This document shows, in pieces, positions 1 through 8,484 of a DNA stretch of 64,000 nucleotides. The number at the start of each line of letters is the position of its first letter. The stretch's first letter is position 1. The translations under genes were made by a program, and so were the position numbers. Origin of the DNA: JARFQH01 sp041299015 (GTDB lineage Bacteria; Desulfobacterota; Desulfobacteria; Desulfobacterales; SG8-13); contig JBFYWB010000027.1 in the NCBI GenBank assembly GCA_041299015.1, positions 46,181 through 110,180 on the forward strand, written 5' to 3'. The notes under the pieces are model-generated. The model ran no database searches, had not been told where the DNA came from, and saw only the letters and a list, made by a program, of their open reading frames with translations.

Positions 1-102
1 ACCGTCGCCTTTAAAACTTGAGCCTTACCCCAAAAGGCCTTTCCGCGCCTTCAGAGGTTTGCCGAACGGACCGACGCATGATGCCGGCGATGCACATTTT
101 GC

Positions 103-131
103 TTGCAATTCAAAGCCGCTGTCATTAATAT
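103..131 (+). promoter_or_regulatory. candidate sigma70 promoter
   Basis: TTGCAA (103-108) and TAATAT (126-131) are separated by 17 bases, ahead of the first gene. A hairpin (GGCTCC at 148-153 with GGAGCC at 164-169) lies in the predicted leader. The match to consensus is moderate at both boxes, so this is a candidate only. Confidence 0.35.
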
Positions 132-191
132 GACCCAAATTCAACGGGGCTCCCTGCTGGAGAGGAGCCGTCATTCATAAAAGGTGGCAAC

Positions 192-611
192 ATGTCGAAG
201 GTTTTCCGGCCGAGCACCAGGGAGTCGTCCATACTTTCTAAGATCGAATCGTCCAAAGAACACGCCCGCCGCTTGGCCCTGCAGGGTATCAAAGATTGCC
301 TGGAGTCACTCTCCGGTGCCATCGCAATGAAGCTGGTGGAGGAAAAACTGGTTGAAACCAAGAGTAAAAACTCGCTCGAAGAGCAGATCTCGCTCTGCCT
401 CGAGAAACTGAGCCGGGCGGAAGATTTCGACATCGATTATGCCACCGCACCGATCCGCAACATCGTGTCGAATCCCCACGTCGTGAGCCTCTACGTCACG
501 GCTTTCGTTCTGGAGAATCTGATCAACCACAAGGATGTCGTCGACATCTACGGTTCCGACGAAGAAATTTACCTATGCATCAACCATCAGGTTAAAAAAT
601 ATCTCCCCTGA
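192..611 (+). CDS. conserved-looking hypothetical protein
   Basis: A 139-residue soluble protein that I do not recognise. It has no signal peptide, membrane segment or metal motif. The first 80 residues are charged and probably helical (Lys/Glu/Ser rich), and the second half carries a hydrophobic stretch of the VSLYVTAFVL type. The start is supported by AAGGTGG at 181-187, five bases before ATG. The stop is one base from the start of the downstream MBL-fold hydrolase, so the two are probably co-translated. It is likely a real gene, from its good ribosome site, upstream promoter candidate and tight spacing. Function unknown. Confidence 0.7.
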   Translation: MSKVFRPSTRESSILSKIESSKEHARRLALQGIKDCLESLSGAIAMKLVEEKLVETKSKNSLEEQISLCLEKLSRAEDFDIDYATAPIRNIVSNPHVVSLYVTAFVLENLINHKDVVDIYGSDEEIYLCINHQVKKYLP

Positions 612-612
612 A

Positions 613-1656
613 ATGCGTCCGACATTCAGTCCCCGTTTGGTCAACGGTCCCTTCGATGATCCGGGACTCTTCATTCCGTTCCAATTTCAGAATCGAGCCA
701 TTTTATTCGATTTGGGTGACATTTCGGCCCTCTCCTCGCGCGACATCCTGAAGATAAACCATGCTTGTGTGTCTCACACCCATATGGATCACTTTACCGG
801 TTTTGACAGGCTGCTGCGTCTGTTGATGGGGCGTGACAAAACGCTTTACCTCTACGGGCCCCGGGGGTTTCTGAAAAACATAGAGGGCAAGTTGGCCGGT
901 TACACCTGGAACCTGGTGGACACCTATGCCGGCAGCCTGGTCCTGGAAGCCGCCGAGATCCACGACGGCACGCTTATCAGCCGGCAGTATCCTTGCCGGA
1001 ACCGGTTCGAGCCCCGCAAGGATACTGAAACAGCCGTATTCGATGGGGCCCTGTGCCGGGAAACCGGATTGACCATCAGCGCGGTTCAACTCGACCACGG
1101 TATCCCCTGTCTCGCCTTCACGGTGCAGGAAAACTTTCACGTCAATATCCGCCCGGAGGCCTTGGCTGAATTGGAACTGCAGCCGGGACCATGGCTTCAA
1201 TCCATGAAAACGGCGCTCTACAGCGGCAGATGCCCAGAGACTTTAATAACAGCAGAGACCGTCGGGACGAGAACGCCTATAAAATTCCCGTTAGCCGATC
1301 TGACAGCCAGAATCGCCATCATCACGCCCGGTCAAAAGGTGAGTTATGTGGCGGACGTGGGGTATACCGAAAAAAACGCCGAATTAATTCTGGCTCACAT
1401 AGACCATGCCGACCACCTTTTTATCGAAACCGCATTTTTAGACGAACACCGTGAGACCGCCCGCCTAAAAAACCACCTCACCGCGCGCCAGGCCGGCACG
1501 CTCGCCGGCTTGGCGCGGGTGAAACAGTTAACCCCTTTTCATTTTTCACCCCGCTACGCAGAACAGGGTCATCTACTGGAGGCGGAAGCCCGCGCGGCTC
1601 ATAAGGCAGCCCTCCAATTAGAAAAGAACACGCCGATAACAGGCAATCGGTTCTAA
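613..1656 (+). CDS. MBL-fold metallo-hydrolase, RNase Z-like
   Basis: A 347-residue metallo-beta-lactamase-fold protein of the RNase Z/ElaC-like group. The metal-binding HTHMDH motif lies at residues 55-60 after a short beta-rich N-terminus. A late VADVGYT segment with its acidic ligand, and FHFSPRY near the C-terminus, are the other expected metal-site elements. The frame stays open upstream to 535, but that part overlaps the preceding gene. ATG 613, one base after that gene's stop, gives the usual N-terminus beginning MRPTFSPRLVNGP. A role in tRNA 3'-end processing is possible, but at this length the protein could act on other phosphodiesters or lactones. The family call is firm and the substrate is not. 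Confidence 0.82.
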   Translation: MRPTFSPRLVNGPFDDPGLFIPFQFQNRAILFDLGDISALSSRDILKINHACVSHTHMDHFTGFDRLLRLLMGRDKTLYLYGPRGFLKNIEGKLAGYTWNLVDTYAGSLVLEAAEIHDGTLISRQYPCRNRFEPRKDTETAVFDGALCRETGLTISAVQLDHGIPCLAFTVQENFHVNIRPEALAELELQPGPWLQSMKTALYSGRCPETLITAETVGTRTPIKFPLADLTARIAIITPGQKVSYVADVGYTEKNAELILAHIDHADHLFIETAFLDEHRETARLKNHLTARQAGTLAGLARVKQLTPFHFSPRYAEQGHLLEAEARAAHKAALQLEKNTPITGNRF

Positions 1657-1900
1657 GCGGCGCTCAACAAACCGGCGGCCGGGTTGGTTTCCGGATGGGT
1701 CCGATTCCGGTTGACCGCTCATTGGATAGAGCCCGTGGCTGCCGATGCGATCGACTCGGAATTCAAAAAAGGCCGACCGGGCAAGGGCAGGATCTTGTCA
1801 AAATGGTGAAACGGGCGTATTAGAAAAAGGGAACGGGGACCCGACCTGTGAAGGATTGCCTTCTATCCCGGCTTAACCCTGATGAAACATGGAGGATACG

Positions 1901-2179
1901 ATGATCAATCGCATCATGATCTTGTTGGTAGGCGCCGTTTTGTTTTTCGGATGTGCGGGTTCTTCGAAAAGCATGAACAAGCTGCGTCTCGGGATGTCAA
2001 AACCGGATGTCATCGCAGCGATGGGCCAGCCCGACAGCACGAGCGCAAACCAGGACACCGAATACCTGAAATACCGCTTTTACTCTGACGGCATCTTCAC
2101 CTCCGAGTACTACGTCAAGCTCCAGGGTGGAAAGGTCGACGCTTACGGCCGCGCGGGTGATTTCGGTATCGGCTACTAG
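1901..2179 (+). CDS. small SmpA/OmlA-like lipoprotein
   Basis: A 92-residue lipoprotein. The signal peptide ends in a lipobox (FFGC, Cys18), followed by a short linker and the motif LRLGMSKPDVIAAMGQPD. That motif is characteristic of the SmpA/OmlA (BamE-like) fold, where a helix and loop precede a small beta sheet. GGAGG at 1891-1895 sits five bases before ATG 1901, which favours this start over the in-frame ATG at 1889. It stands alone between an MBL hydrolase and convergent sugar-nucleotide genes. Too little is visible to call it a BAM subunit, so outer-membrane lipoprotein of unknown partner is the safe description. Confidence 0.75.
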   Translation: MINRIMILLVGAVLFFGCAGSSKSMNKLRLGMSKPDVIAAMGQPDSTSANQDTEYLKYRFYSDGIFTSEYYVKLQGGKVDAYGRAGDFGIGY

Positions 2180-2312
2180 ATGGTCAGGCGATTGCCTGCA
2201 TTATCGGTTGGTGGATGAACCCGCAGACCGCAGGGGCCGCAGGCGTGTGATCTTTTTGAAAATAAAAGGTATCGTGCGCAGCTTGCGGTTTAACCGGTCA
2301 AGCGGCTCATCA

Positions 2313-3449
2313 TTACCCGCCCGCATAAAACGCCCCGATCGTTTCAACCACGCAGCATAGTTGGTCATCGGTCAGTTCGGGATAGATCGGAAGGGCCAGC
2401 GTATGTTCGGCAGCCGCCTCGGATAGCGGAAAATCCCCCTTGCGGTATCCAAGGTATGCAAAACACGCTTGCAGGTGCAACGGCACCGGGTAGTAGACTT
2501 CCGAGCCGATACCGTTTTCCTGCAGGTGCCGGCGGAGCCCGTCCCGGTTTTCAGGAACATTGATCACGAACTGGTTGTAAATGTGCCGGCCCTGTCTTTC
2601 GGTCGGCAATTGAATTCGGTCCAAACCGGCTGCGGCAAAAAGACGGCGGTAGGTTTGGGCATTTTTCTTGCGGGCCGCACTCCACTTGTCGAGGTGCTTC
2701 AATTTTACGGAAACAATGGCGGCCTGGAGCGCATCGAGCCGGAAGTTTCCGCCGATGAACCGGTGATGGTATTTCGGCTTCGATCCGTGAACCCTGAGAA
2801 CCTTCATTTTTTCATAAAGGGCTTCCGAACCGGTGGTGACGATTCCGCCATCCCCGAAAGCGCCCAGGTTTTTGGATGGGAAAAATGAAAAACAGCCGAA
2901 TTCGCCGAACGAGCCGGCGCGTCGCCCCTTGTACTCGGCCCCAATGGCTTGGGCAGCGTCCTCGATCATCAAAAGGTTCCGGTCTGCGGCGATTGTTTCA
3001 AGCGCATCCATGTCGGCACATTGCCCGTAAAGGTGCACAGGCATAACGGCCTTAACCCGTGCGCGGTCTTCCGCGGGCAGGTTGTCGAGGGCGCGCTCGA
3101 GTTCCCCGGCGGACAGGGTGTAGGTGTCAGGGTCGATGTCGGCAAATACCGGACGGGCGCCGGTCCGGGCGATCGACCCGGCGCTGGCAAAAAAAGTATA
3201 CGGGCTCGTGATGACCGCATCGCCGAACCCGATGCCGGCGGTCATCAGCGCGATCAGCAGCGCATCCGTTCCCGATGAGACCCCTAGCGCATAAGGAGTG
3301 GTGCAGTAGGCTGCGATTTCTTTTTCGAGAGTCTCCACCCGCGAGCCCAGGATAAATTGCTGGCTTTCGTAAACCGCTTCGGTCACCCTCAGGATCTCGT
3401 CGCGAATGCCGGCATACTGCGCTTTCAAATCCAGCAGCGGTACCTTCAT
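2313..3449 (-). CDS. DegT/DnrJ/EryC1/StrS family aminotransferase
   Basis: A 378-residue PLP-dependent sugar aminotransferase. The fold-type I signatures are present: SSGTDAL near residue 58 (phosphate binding), IEDAAQ with Asp164, and SFFPSKNLGAFGDGG with the Schiff-base Lys193. Family members transfer an amino group from glutamate to 3- or 4-keto nucleotide sugars for O-antigen, capsule or glycan synthesis. It lies nine bases downstream of manC and probably shares its transcript, so a GDP-linked keto sugar is an attractive substrate. The dehydratase that would make such a sugar is not in the window. The family is certain and the substrate is inferred. Confidence 0.88.
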   Translation of the reverse strand: MKVPLLDLKAQYAGIRDEILRVTEAVYESQQFILGSRVETLEKEIAAYCTTPYALGVSSGTDALLIALMTAGIGFGDAVITSPYTFFASAGSIARTGARPVFADIDPDTYTLSAGELERALDNLPAEDRARVKAVMPVHLYGQCADMDALETIAADRNLLMIEDAAQAIGAEYKGRRAGSFGEFGCFSFFPSKNLGAFGDGGIVTTGSEALYEKMKVLRVHGSKPKYHHRFIGGNFRLDALQAAIVSVKLKHLDKWSAARKKNAQTYRRLFAAAGLDRIQLPTERQGRHIYNQFVINVPENRDGLRRHLQENGIGSEVYYPVPLHLQACFAYLGYRKGDFPLSEAAAEHTLALPIYPELTDDQLCCVVETIGAFYAGG

Positions 3450-3458
3450 TATTACCCC

Positions 3459-4811
3459 TCACCCCGTTTCACGCCGAAAAATCGTCACCTGAACGATGAC
3501 CAACGGCTCCGTCCCCCGGTTTTCGATCTGCAGGGTTTCGCCGGCGGCGGTGGCCGTGCTGCCGCGCTCCACGGCCAGCTCACCGATGTATCCGCTTCCC
3601 GCAACCACCGTCAAATGACACGCCTGTTCGGCAACGGTATGGCAGGCGGAGTCGGGAGAGATGTTCAGGCGGGTGACCTCGCTTCCCGGCCGTCGCTCCA
3701 AAACCGTCGCGCTGCCCCAGGAATACGATGTCGTCCGGTGACGGATGACTTCATCGCGTCCTTTTTCCTTCAACCGGGTCACGATCGTCTTGACCTCGCG
3801 GCTGGTATCCATGTCGGAGACAAAGATCGCATCCGGCGTTTGGACGATCACCACGTTATCCAGGCGGTTGGCGGAAACCAAGCGATCCTGAGCCATGATA
3901 AAACTGTTAAACGTTTCTTGGACGACCACATCCCCGTCGATAACGTTGTTGTCCCTGTCCTTGGGCAGGAACTCGTACAGGGACTTCCAAGACCCGATGT
4001 CGCTCCAGCCAAAATCCGACGGCAGCACGGCCCCCTTGCGGGTGTGCTCCATGATGGCGTAATCGATCGATATGTCGGGCAGCCGCTCGTAAGCCGCCGC
4101 TTCGAGCTGCTCGTCGGAGAGGTCCAGCGCCATCATGCGGTGCAACAGTTCGGGCTGGTAGTTTTTGAACTCTTCTAGAATGACCGACGCCCGAAAGGCG
4201 AACATACCGCTGTTCCAGAAAAAATTGCCCGCTTCGAGGTACTGGCGGGCTGTCGCCAGATCCGGTTTTTCCACGAACCGCTTCGTTTTCAGAGCCCCTT
4301 CGGACACAGCGCCGCTGCCTTCGATATAGCCGTAGCCGATTTCCGGATAGTGGGGTGTAATGCCGAAAGTCACCACGTGACCGCTGTCGGCCAGAGCAAT
4401 CGCCGACCGCAGCCGGTCGTGAAAGGCAGCCGCATCCTTGATCATGTGATCGGCCGGGAAAACACACACAACCGCCTCTTTTTCCCGTTGCAGGATCTTT
4501 AGGACCGCCAGCAGAACGGCCGGTGCGGTGTTGCGGCCGCAGGGCTCGCAGATGATCTTGCCGCCGGCCGCAATGCCGATTTCCTGAAGATCGCAGATGA
4601 TCACGTGACGGTGCTCCCGGCCGCAGACGATCCGGATGTTGTCAGCCGCCATGACCGGCAGCAGCCGCTTGACCGTCGCCTGAACCAGAGAATCCCGTCC
4701 GATGAACTTGACCAGTTGCTTCGGGGTGAGCTCCCGCGAAACCGGCCAGAGCCGAGAGCCGACGCCTCCGGCCAGCAAGACCGCATAGAGGGGCGTTTCA
4801 ATATCGTCCAT
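3459..4811 (-). CDS. manC: mannose-1-phosphate guanylyltransferase (ManC/AlgA-like)
   Basis: A 450-residue GDP-mannose pyrophosphorylase. The N-terminus carries LLAGGVGSRLWPVSR, and the nucleotidyltransferase continues with FPADHMI, EKPD and WNSGMF segments. The C-terminal third is a cupin like the phosphomannose isomerase half of bifunctional ManC/AlgA, but the usual histidine cluster HxHRAEHW is replaced by a region reading CHTVAEQACHLTVV. Isomerase activity is therefore doubtful, while GMP activity looks intact. ATG 4811 is chosen because it begins the family N-terminus; it overlaps the end of dnaE by 14 bases. GDP-mannose would feed the glycan pathway suggested by the neighbouring aminotransferase. 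Confidence 0.85.
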   Translation of the reverse strand: MDDIETPLYAVLLAGGVGSRLWPVSRELTPKQLVKFIGRDSLVQATVKRLLPVMAADNIRIVCGREHRHVIICDLQEIGIAAGGKIICEPCGRNTAPAVLLAVLKILQREKEAVVCVFPADHMIKDAAAFHDRLRSAIALADSGHVVTFGITPHYPEIGYGYIEGSGAVSEGALKTKRFVEKPDLATARQYLEAGNFFWNSGMFAFRASVILEEFKNYQPELLHRMMALDLSDEQLEAAAYERLPDISIDYAIMEHTRKGAVLPSDFGWSDIGSWKSLYEFLPKDRDNNVIDGDVVVQETFNSFIMAQDRLVSANRLDNVVIVQTPDAIFVSDMDTSREVKTIVTRLKEKGRDEVIRHRTTSYSWGSATVLERRPGSEVTRLNISPDSACHTVAEQACHLTVVAGSGYIGELAVERGSTATAAGETLQIENRGTEPLVIVQVTIFRRETG

Positions 4812-7800
4812 TGGATCCGTATCCTTTATGCCCGTTGCGATTGGACCCCGTGTTCGATACCGCGGTCGCCACGCTGCAGACCGTCTCGACGGCATGGTAG
4901 CCGAGCAACCGATTGACCTCGCGGGTCAACAGCGATCCGGCCTGCAGCTTGATCCTTTCGGGCAGGCTGATCACCGTATCGGTGCCCTGCGGATCGCGCA
5001 GGTGCAGGAAGGCCCGGCACGAGCCGGGGTACTGCAGGAGTGTTTCCTGCAGTCGCTCGAGCACGTCGCGATCGGTCCGCGTCATCTCCAGGTGAAAATG
5101 GATGCTGGCCGTCCAGGTTTCTTCAGCCTTGTTCATGGGGATGATGACATCGGCGATTACCTTGATCGACTGCTCATCCTTTTGGAGGCGCCCCTGGATC
5201 AGGATCGCGTTGTCCGCGGCGATAAGATCGCCGGCTCCGGCGTAGAGCGCCGAAAATACGATGGCCTCCACCGCGCCCTGCATGTCCTCGACGGTCACAA
5301 ACGCCATTGTTTCGCCCTTCTTGGTCTTAATGGTCTTGACGGCAGAGATGATGCCGCCGATTCTCACCATTTCTTGGTCGGTGCCCTCCTTGACGGTCAG
5401 CGCATTGACGGTGGTGAACTTTTCCAACACGGCTTCGTAATCTTTCAAGGGATGGCCGGAGATGTAAAAGCCCAGGGCTTCCTTTTCGAAGGCCAGTCGC
5501 TGCCGCTCGTCCCATTCCTGAATCTGGGGCAGTTCCGGCAGGTTGATCGCCGGTCGGTATTCGCCCACATCAAAGAGCCCCAGCTGCGGATCGTTTTTTT
5601 CTTTTTGAACCCGCTGCCCGTACTCCAGCGCCTCCTCGAGGGCCGTCATCATCTGCGCGCGCCGGGCACCGGTGGCATCGAAGGCCCCGCACTTGATGAG
5701 GCTTTCGATCACCCGCTTGTTCACCTTTTTCAGGTCGACGTGTTCGCAAAAATCGAACAGGGAGGTGAAGCGATGGGTGGTGCGGGCCGTGATGATGGCT
5801 TCAATGGCGCCCTCCCCGACATTTTTGACGGCCACCAGACCGAAACGGATCGCGGCACCTTTTACGGCAAACTCCTTGTCGCTTTCATGGATGTCGGGCG
5901 GCAAAACCGGTATGGTGTGGCTGCGGCACTCGGCGATAAATTTGACGACGCCGTCGGTGGAGTGCATTTCACTGGTCAGAAGCGAGGCCATGAACTCGAC
6001 CACGAAATGCGCCTTGAGGTAGGCCGTCTGATAGGCGATCAGGGCATAGGCCGCACTGTGGGATTTGTTGAATCCATACCCGCCGAATTTATCGATCAAT
6101 TCGAAAATGGTTTGCGCTTTTTCCGCGGCGATGCCGTTGGCCACCGCCCCCCTGATGAACCGCTCCCGGTGCTGGGCCAGCAATTCCCTGATCTTCTTGC
6201 CCATGGCCTTGCGCAGGTCATCGGCCTCGGCCATGGTATAGTTGGCCAGCGCCGCGGCGATTTTCATCACCTGTTCCTGATAGACGATGACGCCGTACGT
6301 CTCCTCGAGAATCGGCGCCAACTGCGGCAGCAGATATTCCACCGGCTTGCGGCCGTGTTTGCAATCGACAAAATTGTCGATCATTCCGCTTTCCATCGGA
6401 CCCGGCCGGTACAGGGCTACCAGGGCGATAATGTCGTTGAAACATTCGGGCTTCAATCGCACCAGCAGATCTTTCATGCCCGAGCTTTCCAGCTGGAAAA
6501 CACCGGTCGTGTCGCCGGCGCATAGAAGCCGGTAGGTGTCCGGGTCGTCGAGGTCGAGGCCTCCGAGGTCCGGGGGGGGGGTCCCTTGCCGCCTGATCAG
6601 TGCCAGCGTGTTCTCAATGACCGTCAGGTTGCGCAACCCGAGGAAATCAAACTTCACCAAGCCGATCTTCTCGACAATTTTCATGTCATACTGGGTGATC
6701 ACTTCACCCTTTTTCCCGCGGTACAAGGGCAGATAATCCACCAGGGGCCGGTCGGAAATCACCACGCCGGCTGCATGCGTGGAGGCATGCCGGGGCAGGC
6801 CTTCCAGAACCCGGCACACGTCGATCAGGTCGGCCACATCGCTTCTTTCCGCCACCATCGCGGCTAATCGCGGCTCCTCCGCAAGTGCACCGTCAAGGCT
6901 GATGCCGAGTCGGTCGGGCACCATTTTCGCGATGGCATCGACCTCGCGCAGCGGAATATTCAATGCCCGCCCCACGTCGCGAATCACCGCGCGTGTTTTG
7001 AGCTTCCCGTAAGTGATGATCTGAGCAACGTAGTCGCCGCCGCCGTATTTTTCGACCACGTACCTGAAAACATCCTCGCGTCCGTTGATGCAAAAATCGA
7101 CGTCGATATCCGGCATGCTCTTGCGGGCCGGATTGAGAAAGCGTTCGAAGATCAACCCGTACGCGAGGGGATCCAGCCCGGTGATGCCCAGCGCATAGGC
7201 GACCAGGCTGCCGGCCGCCGACCCTCGCCCCGGACCGACCGGTATTCGGTTTTCCTTGGCATGGCGGATAAAATCGGCCACGATCAAAAAATACCCGGAA
7301 AATCCCATCTCCTTGATGACCTTGATTTCGTATTCGAGCCGGTCCAGGTAGAGCCGGATGTCCGCATCCGGTTGGCGGGCCTTGATCCGTGCCAGCACAT
7401 CAGCGAAGCCCTCCCGCACACGCTCTTCGAAGTACTCGGCCTCGCTGCGCCTTTCCGGCGCCTCGAATTTCGGGAAATGATAGGTCTTAAAATCGAAGGT
7501 CAGGTCGCACCGCTCGGCGATCCGGAGCGTGTTTTGTAGAGCTCCGGGATAATCGGCGAAAAAGTCGGCCATCTCCTGCGGCGATTTCAAATAGAGCTGG
7601 TCGGTTCGAAATTTGAGCCGTTCGGCATCGTCGATCGTTTTGCCGGTCTGGATGCAGAGCAGCACATCGTGGGCACGCACATCCTTCTTGTCGAGATAGT
7701 GGCAGTCGTTGCTCGCCACCAGGGGTATCGAGAGCCGCCGGCTCATATCGAGCAGTCCCTGATTGACCGCAGCCTGGATATCAATACCGTTGTTCTGCAC

Positions 7801-8337
7801 TTCCAGAAAAAAATTTTTCTCGCCGAAGAGCTGCAGGTACTGCTGGGCGGCCGCGTCGGCTTCTTTCAGGCGGTTTCTGCGGATCAGGGTCGGGATCTCG
7901 CCGTGCAGACAGGCGCTGAAGGCGATCAGACCTTCATGATGGGATTCGAGGATCTGCTTGTCAATCCGCGGTTTATAGTAAAACCCTTCCAACTGGGCCA
8001 CGGTCACCAAGCGGCACAGGTTGCGATAGCCCTGCATGTTCTCGGCGAGCAGGATCAGATGCGTTAGACCCTTGTGGTCCTGGGGCGTCTTGTCCGTCAG
8101 GCGGCGCGGCGCGACGTAGCATTCACAGCCGATGATCGGCTTGATGCCGGCCTTGACGGCCTTATCGTAAAACTCGACGGCACCGAACATGGTGCCGTGA
8201 TCGGTGAGGGCCACCGATGGCATATTGAACTCGGCCACCCGCTGGAGCAGGTCGGTGATCCGGATGGCTCCGTCGAGCAAGCTGTACTGGGAGTGAACGT
8301 GGAGGTGGACAAATTCTGAGTTATCGGTGGTCTTCAT
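4798..8337 (-). CDS. dnaE: DNA polymerase III alpha subunit
   Basis: A 1179-residue replicative polymerase, full length for bacterial DnaE. Domains in order: PHP (HLHVHSQYSLLDG and LTDHGTMFG in the first 60 residues), palm and fingers with the catalytic PDIDVDF aspartates near residue 410, GDTTGVFQLE, the GYGFNKSHSAAYA motif, HhH, and an OB fold (IGGIISAVKTIKTKKGE) near residue 1000. The PHP and polymerase motifs look intact. A run of ten C residues on the coding strand (6572-6581 on the plus strand reads G) encodes a Thr-Pro-Pro-Pro loop. manC starts inside its last codons. The leader has only a weak ribosome site. Confidence 0.97.
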   Translation of the reverse strand: MKTTDNSEFVHLHVHSQYSLLDGAIRITDLLQRVAEFNMPSVALTDHGTMFGAVEFYDKAVKAGIKPIIGCECYVAPRRLTDKTPQDHKGLTHLILLAENMQGYRNLCRLVTVAQLEGFYYKPRIDKQILESHHEGLIAFSACLHGEIPTLIRRNRLKEADAAAQQYLQLFGEKNFFLEVQNNGIDIQAAVNQGLLDMSRRLSIPLVASNDCHYLDKKDVRAHDVLLCIQTGKTIDDAERLKFRTDQLYLKSPQEMADFFADYPGALQNTLRIAERCDLTFDFKTYHFPKFEAPERRSEAEYFEERVREGFADVLARIKARQPDADIRLYLDRLEYEIKVIKEMGFSGYFLIVADFIRHAKENRIPVGPGRGSAAGSLVAYALGITGLDPLAYGLIFERFLNPARKSMPDIDVDFCINGREDVFRYVVEKYGGGDYVAQIITYGKLKTRAVIRDVGRALNIPLREVDAIAKMVPDRLGISLDGALAEEPRLAAMVAERSDVADLIDVCRVLEGLPRHASTHAAGVVISDRPLVDYLPLYRGKKGEVITQYDMKIVEKIGLVKFDFLGLRNLTVIENTLALIRRQGTPPPDLGGLDLDDPDTYRLLCAGDTTGVFQLESSGMKDLLVRLKPECFNDIIALVALYRPGPMESGMIDNFVDCKHGRKPVEYLLPQLAPILEETYGVIVYQEQVMKIAAALANYTMAEADDLRKAMGKKIRELLAQHRERFIRGAVANGIAAEKAQTIFELIDKFGGYGFNKSHSAAYALIAYQTAYLKAHFVVEFMASLLTSEMHSTDGVVKFIAECRSHTIPVLPPDIHESDKEFAVKGAAIRFGLVAVKNVGEGAIEAIITARTTHRFTSLFDFCEHVDLKKVNKRVIESLIKCGAFDATGARRAQMMTALEEALEYGQRVQKEKNDPQLGLFDVGEYRPAINLPELPQIQEWDERQRLAFEKEALGFYISGHPLKDYEAVLEKFTTVNALTVKEGTDQEMVRIGGIISAVKTIKTKKGETMAFVTVEDMQGAVEAIVFSALYAGAGDLIAADNAILIQGRLQKDEQSIKVIADVIIPMNKAEETWTASIHFHLEMTRTDRDVLERLQETLLQYPGSCRAFLHLRDPQGTDTVISLPERIKLQAGSLLTREVNRLLGYHAVETVCSVATAVSNTGSNRNGHKGYGSNGRY

Positions 8338-8484
8338 CGGGTGCTCACGGCCCTTGTGTTACTGAAAGAAACTGCAGAAGGCGGCGGTGGTCTGCGGGCC
8401 GGCCGGCTGGCCTGTCAACCGATCGGCCGGATCACATGCGTGCGGATTGCGTGAACAGCCATACCATACAACGGATTGGCACCC

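Noticed and set aside
4828..6525. Plus-strand open frame of 565 codons
   Set aside because: Wholly antisense to dnaE, with no family similarity or ribosome site; a by-product of high GC codon usage.
8338..8484. dnaE promoter at a TTGACA on the minus strand
   Set aside because: The -35 is good, but the expected -10 position is GC-rich with no match.
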